Of a DNA stretch of 64,000 bases, positions 1 to 7,073 are shown piece after piece. The stretch comes from DATKHR01 sp035939575 (lineage in GTDB: Bacteria; Acidobacteriota; Vicinamibacteria; Vicinamibacterales; CAVVIG01), in the NCBI GenBank assembly GCA_035939575.1, contig DASZFS010000280.1:1-64000 (forward strand), given 5' to 3'. The stretch's first letter is position 1. Every line of letters begins with the position of its first letter. Under the pieces are notes generated by a model. The model was not told the origin of the DNA and ran no database searches. It was given only the letters and a program-made list of their open reading frames with translations. The position numbers and the translations under genes are program-made.

Positions 1-147
1 ATAGACGTCCTGCGCCTTGTTGCCGACGACGTTCGCGTTGCCGTGGCTGATGGGACCGCCGGAACTCCACGTGGCCCAGTCCGGCACGGGTGCGACGGGA
101 ACGAGCGCTTGGCCGCTCCCGAGACCCTTACGTGCGCAACCGATCAT
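1..147 (-). CDS. Partial hypothetical protein, 3' end outside window
   Basis: An open frame of 49 codons runs leftward from an ATG at 147 and leaves the window without a stop. The start overlaps the stop of the upstream gene (TGATG), the coupling used throughout this genome. The visible N-terminus, beginning MIGCARKGLGSGQALVPVAP, is Gly/Ser/Val-rich with no recognised domain. It lies at the end of the leftward virion-like operon, so a structural role is likely but not shown. Confidence 0.6.
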   Translation of the reverse strand, partial: MIGCARKGLGSGQALVPVAPVPDWATWSSGGPISHGNANVVGNKAQDVY

Positions 148-614
148 CAGTGCCCCGTCGACGAGCGGTTCTCGTCCTTCTCCTCGAAGATGAGCAGCGA
201 CACGACGAAGAACTTGCCGGCCGTGCCCGCACCGCCGATGAGCCGAATGATCGGACCGTTCGCGACGCTGTCGGCGAGCGCGGGGATCGCGATGCCCGAC
301 GCTGCCCACGTGCCGAAGCTCGCGCTGAGCTGTAGGTCAGGCAGGTCCGTCACGATGGCCGCGTTGCCGAATGGCGTCACCGTCGCGAGGACGCCCTGCC
401 GCGCGAGCGGCGACCACGCGCTATTCGCCCCGCCGCTTGTGAGGAGCTTGAGCTGCTCGAAGCGCGTCGTGCGGCCGCGCAGCTCGTAGTACACCGCGTC
501 GGTGGCGACCGTGACCGGCGCCGTGGACGAGCCGGGATTGGTCTGAACGGGGATGTCGACCGCGGTCGTCGGAGACGACGTCGGCATCTTGACAAAGAAG
601 GTGCGGTTGATCAT
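147..614 (-). CDS. Putative beta-rich virion protein (155 aa)
   Basis: I do not recognise the family. The protein alternates short hydrophobic strands with Gly/Ala/Thr turns and ends in a hydrophobic strand (FFVVSLLIFEE) followed by a charged tail. That resembles the ends of the other small proteins in this region (1305-1733, 5603-5971, 12743-13258). There is no signal peptide or membrane helix. It is the first gene after a good promoter (TTGACC-N18-TAGAAT) that ends 10 bases before the ATG. A minor capsid or vertex protein is a guess from context. Confidence 0.6.
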   Translation of the reverse strand: MINRTFFVKMPTSSPTTAVDIPVQTNPGSSTAPVTVATDAVYYELRGRTTRFEQLKLLTSGGANSAWSPLARQGVLATVTPFGNAAIVTDLPDLQLSASFGTWAASGIAIPALADSVANGPIIRLIGGAGTAGKFFVVSLLIFEEKDENRSSTGH

Positions 615-623
615 CGCTTCGCG

Positions 624-653
624 ATTCTACACCCCTAGTGGCCCTACGGTCAA
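624..653 (-). promoter_or_regulatory. Sigma70-like promoter, late class
   Basis: On the minus strand TTGACC (648-653), an 18-base spacer and TAGAAT (624-629) precede the gene starting at 614. The same geometry recurs before 9320, 28509, 37638 and 63078. Confidence 0.65.
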
Positions 654-661
654 AACGGGGT

Positions 662-1300
662 CTAGACGAACGGTAACTTCGCCGGGCCGCCACCAGTCGC
701 CGCTGCCACACGTGCGCTCGCCGCGCGCCAATTTTCGATGGCCGGATGTGCCCAGGAGATAGCTGACGGTTCCTCTCCACGACGAATCGCGTTCGTGACC
801 ACCGACGGATTCTTGTAGGCAAGCCGCGTCGAGACGTCGATTCCAGTCTTCACACGCTGCCCGCCGGACGATGCCATCGCCGCCTTCACCTTGTTATAGA
901 TGTCTGCATACACGCGCGTGCCCCAATCGACATTCGTCGTCGGATTGAGCAGGGCTTCGGGCGTGAGCCCAGCGGCGGCGATCTCCTTCGCGTGCGCGTG
1001 GGTGTTGACTTGCATCAAGCCCACACTCTCGCCGCCAGCGTCGCCGCGCTCATCCGCGCGGCCACCGCTCTCGACGAGGATGGTCGCGAGAACCCAAGCG
1101 AACGGCAGTCCCCGCTTGCGTGAGAATGTCCACGCCGCCTGAACGCCCTTCAACGGTATCCCGAGCGCCTTGCTGATCTTTACGAAGTCCGGGTGCACGA
1201 TGTGCAAACCGATGACGACGAGTCCTGCAGCGAACAGCAGAAGCCCAATCGTCGACGTGTCCGCCGCACGTGTCGGAGCAGCTTTCGCCGCGTCGGCCAC
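662..1300 (-). CDS. Membrane-anchored lytic transglycosylase (SLT family)
   Basis: Predicted muramidase-type lytic transglycosylase cleaving the MurNAc-GlcNAc bond of peptidoglycan. Residues about 16-36 form an N-terminal membrane helix (TIGLLLFAAGLVVIGLHIV). The SLT core follows, with the catalytic Glu in LVESGG (about residue 78) and the GLMQVN motif (about 93-98), then a helical C-terminus. The start is GTG; the stop of the next upstream gene lies just ahead. Virion-associated transglycosylases anchored to a viral membrane are known in tectiviruses (PRD1 P7), and the surrounding small membrane proteins fit such a role in genome entry. An exit lysin is the alternative. Confidence 0.85.
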   Translation of the reverse strand: MADAAKAAPTRAADTSTIGLLLFAAGLVVIGLHIVHPDFVKISKALGIPLKGVQAAWTFSRKRGLPFAWVLATILVESGGRADERGDAGGESVGLMQVNTHAHAKEIAAAGLTPEALLNPTTNVDWGTRVYADIYNKVKAAMASSGGQRVKTGIDVSTRLAYKNPSVVTNAIRRGEEPSAISWAHPAIENWRAASARVAAATGGGPAKLPFV

Positions 1301-1304
1301 GAGA

Positions 1305-1733
1305 CTAGTACCGCCGCTCGGTCTCGGCCGCGAGAATCGACGTGATCATGACCTGCACGCGCATGAGCACCGGTGCGTCCGTAACCGCATAGACCTCTTG
1401 GAAGCCAACGAGCGGGATCTCAGACGTCACGCCACCGGGCAACGCGCAGCCCGTCAGAGGGGAGACGTTCGCGTCGCCAACGTACACCGTGAAGCCGACG
1501 TCTGGTGGGGTGATGAACAGAACGCGATTCTCACGTGTGCCGGGCGCGATCACCGTCAGCGCTCCGACCACAAGCGGCACGCTCTTGAGGATCGTGCGAA
1601 CGGGCGCGCCGGTGAGCGAGCCCTCGGGCGCGTTGTTCGGCGTCGGCTGCCACGCTGGTGTAGAACGCGCCGGTCCGACGCCGGGAACCGGCAGCGAACC
1701 GAACCCGAACGGATTTCCCGCGCCGGCCGACAT
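1305..1733 (-). CDS. Putative beta-rich virion protein (142 aa)
   Basis: The N-terminus is Gly/Pro-rich with an NPFGFGS segment. The body reads as beta strands ending in MRVQVMITSILAAE. I chose the ATG at 1733, eight bases after the previous stop; a longer frame would overlap the upstream gene by about 190 bases. No family is recognised. Size and context match the small virion proteins around it. Confidence 0.6.
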   Translation of the reverse strand: MSAGAGNPFGFGSLPVPGVGPARSTPAWQPTPNNAPEGSLTGAPVRTILKSVPLVVGALTVIAPGTRENRVLFITPPDVGFTVYVGDANVSPLTGCALPGGVTSEIPLVGFQEVYAVTDAPVLMRVQVMITSILAAETERRY

Positions 1734-1741
1734 CGCGCGAC

Positions 1742-2275
1742 TTACGAGCTGCGCGGCAAAAGCAGGTTGCCGACGAAGTTGATGTCGACGGTGATCGGGT
1801 TGACCGTGTCGAGGTTCGTCACCTGCGGCACGAGACCACCGCCCTTCGGACGCACGACCCACGGGAAGACGAAGTCCCACGCGAGCGTGTTCGCGTCGAC
1901 GAGCGTCGCGATCATCACCGGGGCCTTCATCCACGGCATGTTGAACGTGAGATCCATGTTGAAGAAGCGCCAGTCACGCGTGTTGTGCGTGCGGTCCTGC
2001 GAGAAGATCACGCGCCGGCACTCGAACGGATACTCCAGCGAGTTCTGGTAGTCGCTCTGCAGAAGCGGCTGGTTCGTCACGCCCGCGGCGATCGTCGTGC
2101 TCGTGGACATCGGCAGGTTGTACGGCACGCGCACAACGGGCTGATTCCCGAGCGGCCCCAACCAGTCGATGAACGACTTGATGTAGGGCGCGAACTGCAT
2201 GACCATCGTCTCGAAGCCGGGGTTCATCGGACCCATCGGCGGTGTGAGGCCGGGAGGAAAGCTCATGGGTGTCAT
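1742..2275 (-). CDS. Putative capsid-associated jelly-roll-like protein (177 aa)
   Basis: After a Pro/Met-rich N-terminus and an amphipathic helix (about 22-40), the protein is Trp/Phe-rich and strand-like, with FECRRVIFSQD, WRFFNMDLTFNMPW, TLVDANTLAWDFVFPW and a C-terminal VDINFVGNLLLPR. A single jelly-roll capsid component is my inference. A second in-frame ATG at 2266 may be the true start because the first overlaps the candidate -10 box. It is transcribed away from the candidate major capsid gene, behind that gene's terminator, so it has its own promoter. Confidence 0.6.
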   Translation of the reverse strand: MTPMSFPPGLTPPMGPMNPGFETMVMQFAPYIKSFIDWLGPLGNQPVVRVPYNLPMSTSTTIAAGVTNQPLLQSDYQNSLEYPFECRRVIFSQDRTHNTRDWRFFNMDLTFNMPWMKAPVMIATLVDANTLAWDFVFPWVVRPKGGGLVPQVTNLDTVNPITVDINFVGNLLLPRSS

Positions 2276-2303
2276 GGTGCCACGATCGGGCCGTGCTTAG
2301 CAA
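2274..2303 (-). promoter_or_regulatory. Candidate promoter with TGGCACCAT -10 region
   Basis: On the minus strand TTGCTA, 18 bases, then CACCAT. The TGGCACCAT block is shared with the candidates at 6687-6715 and 9283-9312. The -10 match is weak by the E. coli rule, so the recurrence is the main support. Confidence 0.4.
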
Positions 2304-2323
2304 ATCGTTCGGCCTTGTTCTAT

Positions 2324-2337
2324 GTTAGTGTGTCAGC
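2324..2337. promoter_or_regulatory. 14-bp palindromic element, divergent copy
   Basis: GTTAGTGTGTCAGC, a variant of the GTTAGAGTGCCAGC element found at operon boundaries elsewhere. Here it lies between the capsid terminator and the promoter of the 2275 gene. Confidence 0.4.
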
Positions 2338-2340
2338 AAA

Positions 2341-2374
2341 GAAAAAGCCCGCCCGGTTCACCACCGAGCGGGCT
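2341..2374 (-). terminator. Rho-independent terminator after the capsid gene
   Basis: On the minus strand AGCCCGC and GCGGGCT arms close a GC-rich hairpin followed directly by TTTTTCTTT. It begins 25 bases after the stop of the 2399-3193 gene. A dedicated terminator suggests this gene is expressed as a strong monocistronic unit. Confidence 0.8.
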
Positions 2375-2398
2375 TCGCCTTTCAGCTTGCGTCGTGGA

Positions 2399-3193
2399 TC
2401 AGACGACGGGGCGCTTGATCAGACCTTCGAGCGTCTCCCGGATATCCATGCCCATGTTCGTGGCAGGTATCCCGGACCAGTCGAAGTAGCCCTGGATCGT
2501 GGCGAAGGGCGGGCCGGCGGCCGCGTTGTTGCCGCCGATGCCGAGCTGCGCCTGCGGGCGGAGCTGCCCCACGTACGCGATGTTCGGCTTGATGTGGATC
2601 GGGAGCACGAACGCGCTCTGATCCCGCGGCGACGGGTTGCCGTTGTTCGCGACCTCGACCGAGGTCGTCGTCGCGAAGACCGACAGGCCCGAGCCCTGCG
2701 GGTACTTCTCGAACGGCCCCTCGCTCTGCCGCTTCTGGTTCACCGTGAAGCGGTGAAACATCTTGCGGGCGAAGTCGAAGAGCACGCCGCCCGCCGTGTT
2801 GGCCGGGTCGTACCCGCCCATGTGCGTGTTGCGGCTGAACTGGATCGCCGCGCCACCCGAGTTGGTCACGTCCTGCAACGCGAACGCCTGCGCGCTCGAA
2901 TTGCGGGCCATCTCGCGGACGATCTGGAGCTGGATCGAGTAGACCAGCGCCTCCCAGCCGTCCTGAAGCCCGGTGTCACCCGAGCGCGGGATGTTCGTGT
3001 CCACCTCGGTGAGCACGCGAGATCCGCCGGGGATCTGCGCGCCGAGGCCGCCGATGAACACGTCGTGCTCCTGCGAATCCCCGCCCTCGAACTCGACGGT
3101 GTGGAACAGGCGATCGTGCGTCCAGTCGGCGAACTGGATGGGGAACGGAACCCCCTTGATTCGAACGGTCAGTGTGCCAGTGCTTTCGGCCAT
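2399..3193 (-). CDS. Candidate major capsid protein (264 aa), possible double jelly-roll
   Basis: No HK97-type signature is visible. The protein has a DTNIPRSG...LQDGWEALVYSIQLQI stretch (about residues 65-92), close to the TN-x-G-L-x-F-V-x-I pattern of early strands in double jelly-roll capsid proteins. It also has AFVLPIHIKPN near residue 195 and a C-terminal IRETLEGLIKRPVV. Its length is close to that of the PM2 capsid protein P2 (269 aa). It is monocistronic: a 172-base leader in front and a strong terminator behind. These are sequence impressions, and a structure prediction would decide. Confidence that it is a virion protein is high; the specific fold is inference. Confidence 0.6.
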   Translation of the reverse strand: MAESTGTLTVRIKGVPFPIQFADWTHDRLFHTVEFEGGDSQEHDVFIGGLGAQIPGGSRVLTEVDTNIPRSGDTGLQDGWEALVYSIQLQIVREMARNSSAQAFALQDVTNSGGAAIQFSRNTHMGGYDPANTAGGVLFDFARKMFHRFTVNQKRQSEGPFEKYPQGSGLSVFATTTSVEVANNGNPSPRDQSAFVLPIHIKPNIAYVGQLRPQAQLGIGGNNAAAGPPFATIQGYFDWSGIPATNMGMDIRETLEGLIKRPVV

Positions 3194-3365
3194 GGTGCGA
3201 TGTCTTTCTTCGTGAGGGACCGACGTAGTCGATAGTCCTCACGACGAGAGGCTGACGGTGTTCTTGGTTCAAACCGAGCCGGGCCGCTGTCGCCGTCACC
3301 AACAGCTCGGTCACGTTTCAATCAACGGCGCCTGCGACTCACCACCGCCGACGCCGATCAGACTG
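3194..3365 (-). promoter_or_regulatory. Long untranslated leader of the capsid gene
   Basis: 172 bases with no convincing gene on either strand. TTGAAC and TTGAAA hexamers occur on the minus strand but no good -10 partner is visible. An AGAAAGA tract 9 bases before the ATG may serve as the ribosome binding site. It probably holds the capsid promoter. Confidence 0.35.
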
Positions 3366-3878
3366 CTACTGCGACTGGAGGAAGTTCGAGCCGAAGCCCG
3401 CCGCCCCCATGATCTCGACGCCCTCGGCGTTGCCCATGCCGTGCAGCTCCTCGGCGACGTGAGTGCCGAGAACGCCGCCGCCCGAGCCGCTGTCGAGGAG
3501 CTGGACCTCCGGCTCACCGAAGCCCTGCAGCGCCTGCGGCACGATCGTCCCGAAGCCTTGGAGCTGCTCCTCGTGACGGTGGCCGAGGCCCATGAAGCCC
3601 TCGATGATGCGCGGAACGGTGATGATGCCGACGGTGACGAGCGCGGAGATGCCCGTCGCGCGATGCTTGCTGGACATCGCGAGAGCGCCGCCCACGAGAC
3701 CGCCGAGAACGAGCCCGTGGAGTCCGGCGTGCCGGAGCGCCTTCGGGTTCTTCTTGGCGTGCAGGTGCGCGAGCATGACGCCGACCTGAGTCGCGCCGCC
3801 GCCGATCAGTGGACCGGCGACGGAGGGATCCGAGAGGCCGCTCCCGAACCCGCGGAAACGATGACGACCGAGTGCCAT
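3366..3878 (-). CDS. Glycine-rich virion-type membrane protein (170 aa)
   Basis: Two hydrophobic glycine-rich segments are visible: HGLVLGGLVGGALAM (about 54-68) and ISALVTVGIITVPRIIEGFM (about 77-96). The N-terminus is basic (GRHRFRGFG) and the C-terminal half polar and glycine-rich. An AAAGGA tract precedes the ATG. Residues 36-45 are basic (AHLHAKKNPK), as often seen beside viral membranes. No enzyme motif. It fits a set of small membrane proteins expected in a lipid-containing virion. Confidence 0.6.
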   Translation of the reverse strand: MALGRHRFRGFGSGLSDPSVAGPLIGGGATQVGVMLAHLHAKKNPKALRHAGLHGLVLGGLVGGALAMSSKHRATGISALVTVGIITVPRIIEGFMGLGHRHEEQLQGFGTIVPQALQGFGEPEVQLLDSGSGGGVLGTHVAEELHGMGNAEGVEIMGAAGFGSNFLQSQ

Positions 3879-3915
3879 GTTGGTGGTTTCCTTTCTTGTG
3901 CGGGGTTGAGAGGGA

Positions 3916-4041
3916 CTACCGGCGGTGCTTCCGACGGCGACCGCCGCTCAGACCGCGGCGGTGCTTCCGCGGCCGCTTGTGCTTGAGGCACTGCCCCTTG
4001 CGACGGCCCTTCTTCGCGACGCCGAATCGACACTTCTTCAT
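3916..4041 (-). CDS. Small very basic protein (41 aa), possible DNA-condensing virion peptide
   Basis: A 41-residue protein with 21 Lys/Arg residues and two cysteines (KKCRFGVAKKGRRKGQC). The ATG is preceded by AAGGAG seven bases upstream, which strongly supports translation. It lies in the gap between two virion-like genes. Basic peptides of this size condense DNA in some viruses (adenovirus mu). Similar Cys-containing basic proteins occur at 5374-5598 and 28294-28509. Function is inferred from composition only. Confidence 0.65.
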   Translation of the reverse strand: MKKCRFGVAKKGRRKGQCLKHKRPRKHRRGLSGGRRRKHRR

Positions 4042-4068
4042 CTGGCTCTCCTTGTGATGGGGTCGGGG

Positions 4069-4572
4069 TTAAAGGGCCGTCCTCGTGACGACCCCATTTT
4101 TGAAATGCAGCTCGATAGCACCGCCGCGCATGAGCGCCGCGAGCGGACCGCCGATCAGCTCGGGCGGCAGCGAGCCGTGCCCGAACTTCTGAAGATCAGA
4201 CGCAGCCTTTCGCAGCGCCATGACGGCGCCTTGCGCCTGATGCGGCTGCGGCGCGGCGTCGATCTGAAACGCGGCGACGGGTTGTCCCGACGCCGTCGCG
4301 CCGAGCATCACGCCGTGCATGCCTGGCGGCGCGGGCGGGGGCGGCACGGGAATGGGCGGCGTCGCGACCACAGTCGCCGCGACCGCTTGCTGTGTAGCAG
4401 ACGGCTGCGCAACCGGCTGGTCGTACTCCGTCGAGATGCCGTGCGCGGAGGTGACGTTGAGCACGTGCTGCGCGTCGATGTCCTGTCGCGCGTGGGAGGG
4501 ATTCATCGTGCGGATGATCCCCGTACGCATGACGAGTTCGGGGATGCTCCCTTGATCGTTTCTCGTCAGCAT
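4069..4572 (-). CDS. Putative virion protein with Pro/Ala linker (167 aa)
   Basis: The ATG at 4572 is chosen because GGAGG precedes it at good spacing; a longer frame would start inside the leader hairpin. The order is a polar N-terminal domain (1-60), an Ala/Pro-rich linker including PPIPVPPPPAPPG (about 72-84) and a C-terminal domain ending ELHFKNGVVTRTAL. No family is recognised. Its 5' leader is nearly duplicated in front of the 12743-13258 gene, so the two are probably expressed together. Confidence 0.65.
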   Translation of the reverse strand: MLTRNDQGSIPELVMRTGIIRTMNPSHARQDIDAQHVLNVTSAHGISTEYDQPVAQPSATQQAVAATVVATPPIPVPPPPAPPGMHGVMLGATASGQPVAAFQIDAAPQPHQAQGAVMALRKAASDLQKFGHGSLPPELIGGPLAALMRGGAIELHFKNGVVTRTAL

Positions 4573-4730
4573 GTCGAGCGTCCTCCGCGGTGTAGGTCTG
4601 GGAAACGCGAAAAGGGCGCTCGCGAAGGTCGGTGTGACCTTCATGAGCGCCCGTTATTCGAGTCGCAGGTGCGGAAGCGAACTCCCGCTATGTCACTGCA
4701 GCGTGCCCGGTTTTGGAGAGCGTGTCAAAT
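4573..4730 (-). promoter_or_regulatory. Structured 5' leader (copy A): TTGACA, two hairpins, T-run
   Basis: Minus-strand order: CGATTTGACACG (-35-like), ACATAG, hairpin 1 (GCGGGAG/CTTCCGC closed by a TTCG loop), CGACTCGAATAACG, then hairpin 2 (4614-4652, 17-base arms with mismatches, starting GGGCGCTC and ending GAGCGCCC) followed by TTTT. It matches copy B at 13259-13468, with arm changes that keep pairing. Hairpin 2 plus TTTT looks like a terminator inside the leader, so attenuation is plausible. No clear -10 box is present. On the plus strand a TAGAGT box (4735-4740) may serve the rightward gene. Confidence 0.6.
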
Positions 4731-4748
4731 CGCGGTAGAGTGATCGGC

Positions 4749-4976
4749 GTGAAGTATCTCGGCGAGCATCACCCGAACGGCAGCGCGCCCGTCTGGAAGT
4801 TCGTCGCCGCCGTCACAGCCGGTCAGGCAGCAGGCTTAGCGGCTGGAGCGCTCACGCGCAGAGCGTTTCATAGAGACGCGCTCGCGACGAAAGACGCCGT
4901 CGATCTTTTCGTCGGCACCGGCGTGTTCACGATCGTCTCCGGCTTGACGTGGATCTTCCTCACGCGTAAGCCATAG
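4749..4976 (+). CDS. Small two-helix membrane protein (75 aa)
   Basis: The GTG start lies just downstream of a TAGAGT box, so the message may be nearly leaderless. Hydrophobic segments are at about 16-34 (KFVAAVTAGQAAGLAAGAL) and 53-71 (FVGTGVFTIVSGLTWIFL), separated by a basic loop and ending TRKP. No recognised family. It is an isolated rightward gene inside leftward virion operons and could be a holin-type or virion membrane protein. Confidence 0.6.
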   Translation: MKYLGEHHPNGSAPVWKFVAAVTAGQAAGLAAGALTRRAFHRDALATKDAVDLFVGTGVFTIVSGLTWIFLTRKP

Positions 4977-4978
4977 AC

Positions 4979-5149
4979 GTGGACCCCGTCGAGCGAGCGA
5001 ACCGCGAGGCGGAGCTTGCGCACGAGCTAGAGGAGCTGAAAGTCAAGCTCGACAATCACTCGACGGCGATTCACACGATCCGGAATCGAATGCAGGTGCT
5101 CGTGCTGCGCCTATCGGCGATCCGAAATGGACAAGACGATCCGGGCTAG
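4979..5149 (+). CDS. Small coiled-coil protein (56 aa)
   Basis: A GTG start three bases after the previous stop opens a 56-codon frame. It begins VDPVERANREAELAHELEEL and continues as a charged heptad-like helix. Its stop overlaps the stop of the convergent gene at 5146. Reading frame and composition look coding, but the family is unknown. Confidence 0.5.
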   Translation: MDPVERANREAELAHELEELKVKLDNHSTAIHTIRNRMQVLVLRLSAIRNGQDDPG

Positions 5150-5373
5150 CGCTTCGACGCGCGCCCGATCATGAATGCGAGCGCGGCCGCCACGACTCCG
5201 AGGCCGATGCTCTTGATCGTGTACCACTTGATGAAGTAATCGGGCGACGCTTGCATCGCCGTGCGTGCATCATCGGAGAAGCCGTCGAGCCGATCACATC
5301 GACATGGTGGCGGTGGCTGCCACTGAAGTCCCGCCTGCACACGAGCCCACTGCTGCGCGTTGTATGCGCTCAC
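5146..5373 (-). CDS. C-terminal tail-anchored membrane protein (75 aa)
   Basis: The soluble N-terminus has a Pro/Cys patch (QPPPPCRC). A C-terminal membrane helix (about 53-70, IKSIGLGVVAAALAFMIG) ends in a basic RASKR tail. The GTG start directly follows the upstream stop. This helix-plus-basic-tail plan recurs in the proteins at 7246, 9320, 9690 and 10419 and suggests a common membrane insertion mode. Confidence 0.65.
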   Translation of the reverse strand: MSAYNAQQWARVQAGLQWQPPPPCRCDRLDGFSDDARTAMQASPDYFIKWYTIKSIGLGVVAAALAFMIGRASKR

Positions 5374-5598
5374 TCAACCCTTTCGGATCGCACGTTGCCC
5401 GACTCGGCACGAGCCCTTCGACTTCACGAGCACAGCGTACGCGTGCATACCTACGCTGCACCGACCGTTCTTGAACTTGCCCTTCGGGCAGCCGACGAGG
5501 ATGCGTCCGCGGCCCGACTTCTTCCAGCGGAAAGATCGTCGGTCGAAGGCCGTCTTCGAGGCGACCTTCTTCTCGCAAAACTTTCCGCGCAGCTTCAC
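5374..5598 (-). CDS. Small basic cysteine-containing protein (74 aa)
   Basis: The GTG start at 5598 is placed just after the stop of the upstream gene. The protein is Lys/Arg-rich with four cysteines (GKFCEKK, VGCPKGKFKNGRCSVG, KGSCRVG). No recognised family. Composition resembles the basic peptides at 3916-4041 and 28294-28509, so a nucleic-acid-associated virion component is plausible. Confidence 0.55.
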   Translation of the reverse strand: MKLRGKFCEKKVASKTAFDRRSFRWKKSGRGRILVGCPKGKFKNGRCSVGMHAYAVLVKSKGSCRVGQRAIRKG

Positions 5599-5602
5599 GG
5601 CA

Positions 5603-5971
5603 TCACGCCACGCTGGACGGGTAGAAGCGAATCTCGACGAGGTAGCTCGTCGCGCCGTTCCCGACCTGAATCGATCCCGTGATCCCGTTGGGTCCGCCCG
5701 TGAAACCACACGCCCCGCAATCGCCCGCGGCTCCGACAGACAGAGGCGTCACGTAAATAGAGAGCGGGACGGAGTTTGCCAGGTTCGTCCACCCGTTCGT
5801 ACCCAGCGGGGTCAGCCCTGCATTGACTTCTTGAAGAAGCGTCTTCAACGGTCCTGCCGCGCAGTCGGCAATCATCTGCGTCGCCGATCGTGTCGCTGAG
5901 CCAGCGCCTCCGTTGAGAAAATACTTGAGTGCGTACGGAGACGCCCCTGCCTTGGTAAACCCGATGGCCAT
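5603..5971 (-). CDS. Putative beta-rich virion protein (122 aa)
   Basis: The ATG has a strong GGGAG ribosome site and overlaps the end of the upstream gene region. After a helical start (KAGASPYALKYFLNGG) the protein becomes strand-rich, with VPLSIYVTPLSVG, a Cys pair (GDCGACG) and a terminal SYLVEIRFYPSSVA. It is similar in size and style to the proteins at 147-614 and 12743-13258. Family unknown. Confidence 0.6.
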   Translation of the reverse strand: MAIGFTKAGASPYALKYFLNGGAGSATRSATQMIADCAAGPLKTLLQEVNAGLTPLGTNGWTNLANSVPLSIYVTPLSVGAAGDCGACGFTGGPNGITGSIQVGNGATSYLVEIRFYPSSVA

Positions 5972-5972
5972 C

Positions 5973-6680
5973 TTACTTCTCCCTCTCGCGCTTTTGTGTG
6001 ATCAGCACGGCCGCGACGCCGACCCCGATGATGACGGCGACCGTCACGGGGTTGAAGCGCACGTGCTCGTACTGCGCCGGAACGAACGCCTTGATGTCGA
6101 CACTCGCCTGCCGCTGCGGACCGTATCCCGGATAGTGCGGTGCGGGCGCATAGCCGGGCGGATAATACTGGACGGGTGCGGGCATCGGTCTTCCTCCCTG
6201 TTGGGCCTGCTGAGCTGCATACATCGCCGTGCCTTGCGCTACGTCCTGCCAGAACGACGGCGAAGACGGCGCGGGTGCAGGCGGCGGAACCGGCATGCTC
6301 GGCGCCGCGGGGGCTGCGATTGGAGCTTGTTCGATGGCGGCCGCGAGCTGCGGAGCGAACGCGACGACCTGCGCATGCGACAGATTCCCTGACGCGAGCA
6401 GCGGATCGGCCGACGCGTACTTGGGCACGGCGTAGTTCACCGCGCGCACGGTGTGCGGACCGACGAGACCGTCGACGGGCACGCTGGCGGTACCGTCACC
6501 TGTGCGCTGTGCGAGCCCGCGAAGCGCCGTCTGCAGTCGCTTGATGGTCGCGAGCGGCCGCGGGGCATGTGGGTGACAGATGCCGGGCAGCGCGCTCATG
6601 TTGGCGTCCGCGCCGAGACAGGACGAGCAGCCGCCAGCAAACTGCCGCTCACCACCTAGGCTGGTCATCGCGCTGATCAC
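5973..6680 (-). CDS. Membrane protein with peptidoglycan-binding-like domain (235 aa)
   Basis: Residues about 42-95 resemble the PG_binding_1 fold: TIKRLQTALRGL, then VDGLVGPHTVRAVNYA. A long Pro/Ala linker follows (about 115-185). A membrane helix near the C-terminus (about 213-229, VTVAVIIGVGVAAVLIT) ends in QKREREK. The N-terminus has a CSSC motif. Together with the transglycosylase this suggests a membrane-embedded peptidoglycan-interacting component. GTG at 6680 or ATG at 6668 could be the start. Confidence 0.7.
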   Translation of the reverse strand: MISAMTSLGGERQFAGGCSSCLGADANMSALPGICHPHAPRPLATIKRLQTALRGLAQRTGDGTASVPVDGLVGPHTVRAVNYAVPKYASADPLLASGNLSHAQVVAFAPQLAAAIEQAPIAAPAAPSMPVPPPAPAPSSPSFWQDVAQGTAMYAAQQAQQGGRPMPAPVQYYPPGYAPAPHYPGYGPQRQASVDIKAFVPAQYEHVRFNPVTVAVIIGVGVAAVLITQKREREK

Positions 6681-6686
6681 CTGACG

Positions 6687-6715
6687 ATGGTGCCAGCGTA
6701 GCGAAGAACGGTCAA
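6687..6715 (-). promoter_or_regulatory. Candidate late promoter
   Basis: Minus strand: TTGACC, 17 bases, CACCAT, immediately before the 6680 gene. It shares the CGATTTGAC and GGCACCATC blocks with other candidates. Confidence 0.5.
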
Positions 6716-6725
6716 ATCGACGAGG

Positions 6726-7073
6726 TCACGCGGCTTCGCCGTTCGTCAGAAACCCGTGCCAATGGCCCCATTTCGAGCAGTCGACAGAGGGCATGAGCGA
6801 AAGCGTCTCGAACGTTTCACCGGTACGCTGCCAGAGGATCGCCCCGACATGATGATCGGTAAGATGGTTCGCCTCGTTTCGAGCGACATGACCTGGCCCC
6901 GAGACATCGGCCGGCGGGTGGCTGGATAACGGCGGCGTGAAAAAGATAGCGAGACGGCTGCCGTTGTTTGGCTTGCCGACGCAGCACGGGCAGTCGAAGC
7001 TCACGCCTTGACGGGCGTCCTCGGGAGCGTCGTGGTCGCGTACCCATCGGGGGTGTAGGTCAACGAGCCGCAT
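6726..7073 (-). CDS. DUF6527-like zinc-binding protein (115 aa)
   Basis: It has a CPCC motif (about 28-31), a strand RLAIFFTPP, then WQRTGETFETLSLMPS and a C-terminal GHWHGFLTNGE. That pattern resembles phage proteins annotated DUF6527, with Cys/His residues probably binding zinc. The family assignment is from memory. The start overlaps the previous stop (TGATG). Function in phages is not established; it sits in an operon with membrane and peptidase genes. Confidence 0.55.
   Translation of the reverse strand: MRLVDLHPRWVRDHDAPEDARQGVSFDCPCCVGKPNNGSRLAIFFTPPLSSHPPADVSGPGHVARNEANHLTDHHVGAILWQRTGETFETLSLMPSVDCSKWGHWHGFLTNGEAA

Noticed and set aside
1985..3235. Long plus-strand open frame over the capsid region
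   Set aside because: It is Arg/His-rich antisense read-through of high-GC genes, has no ribosome site, and overlaps the strong minus-strand terminator.
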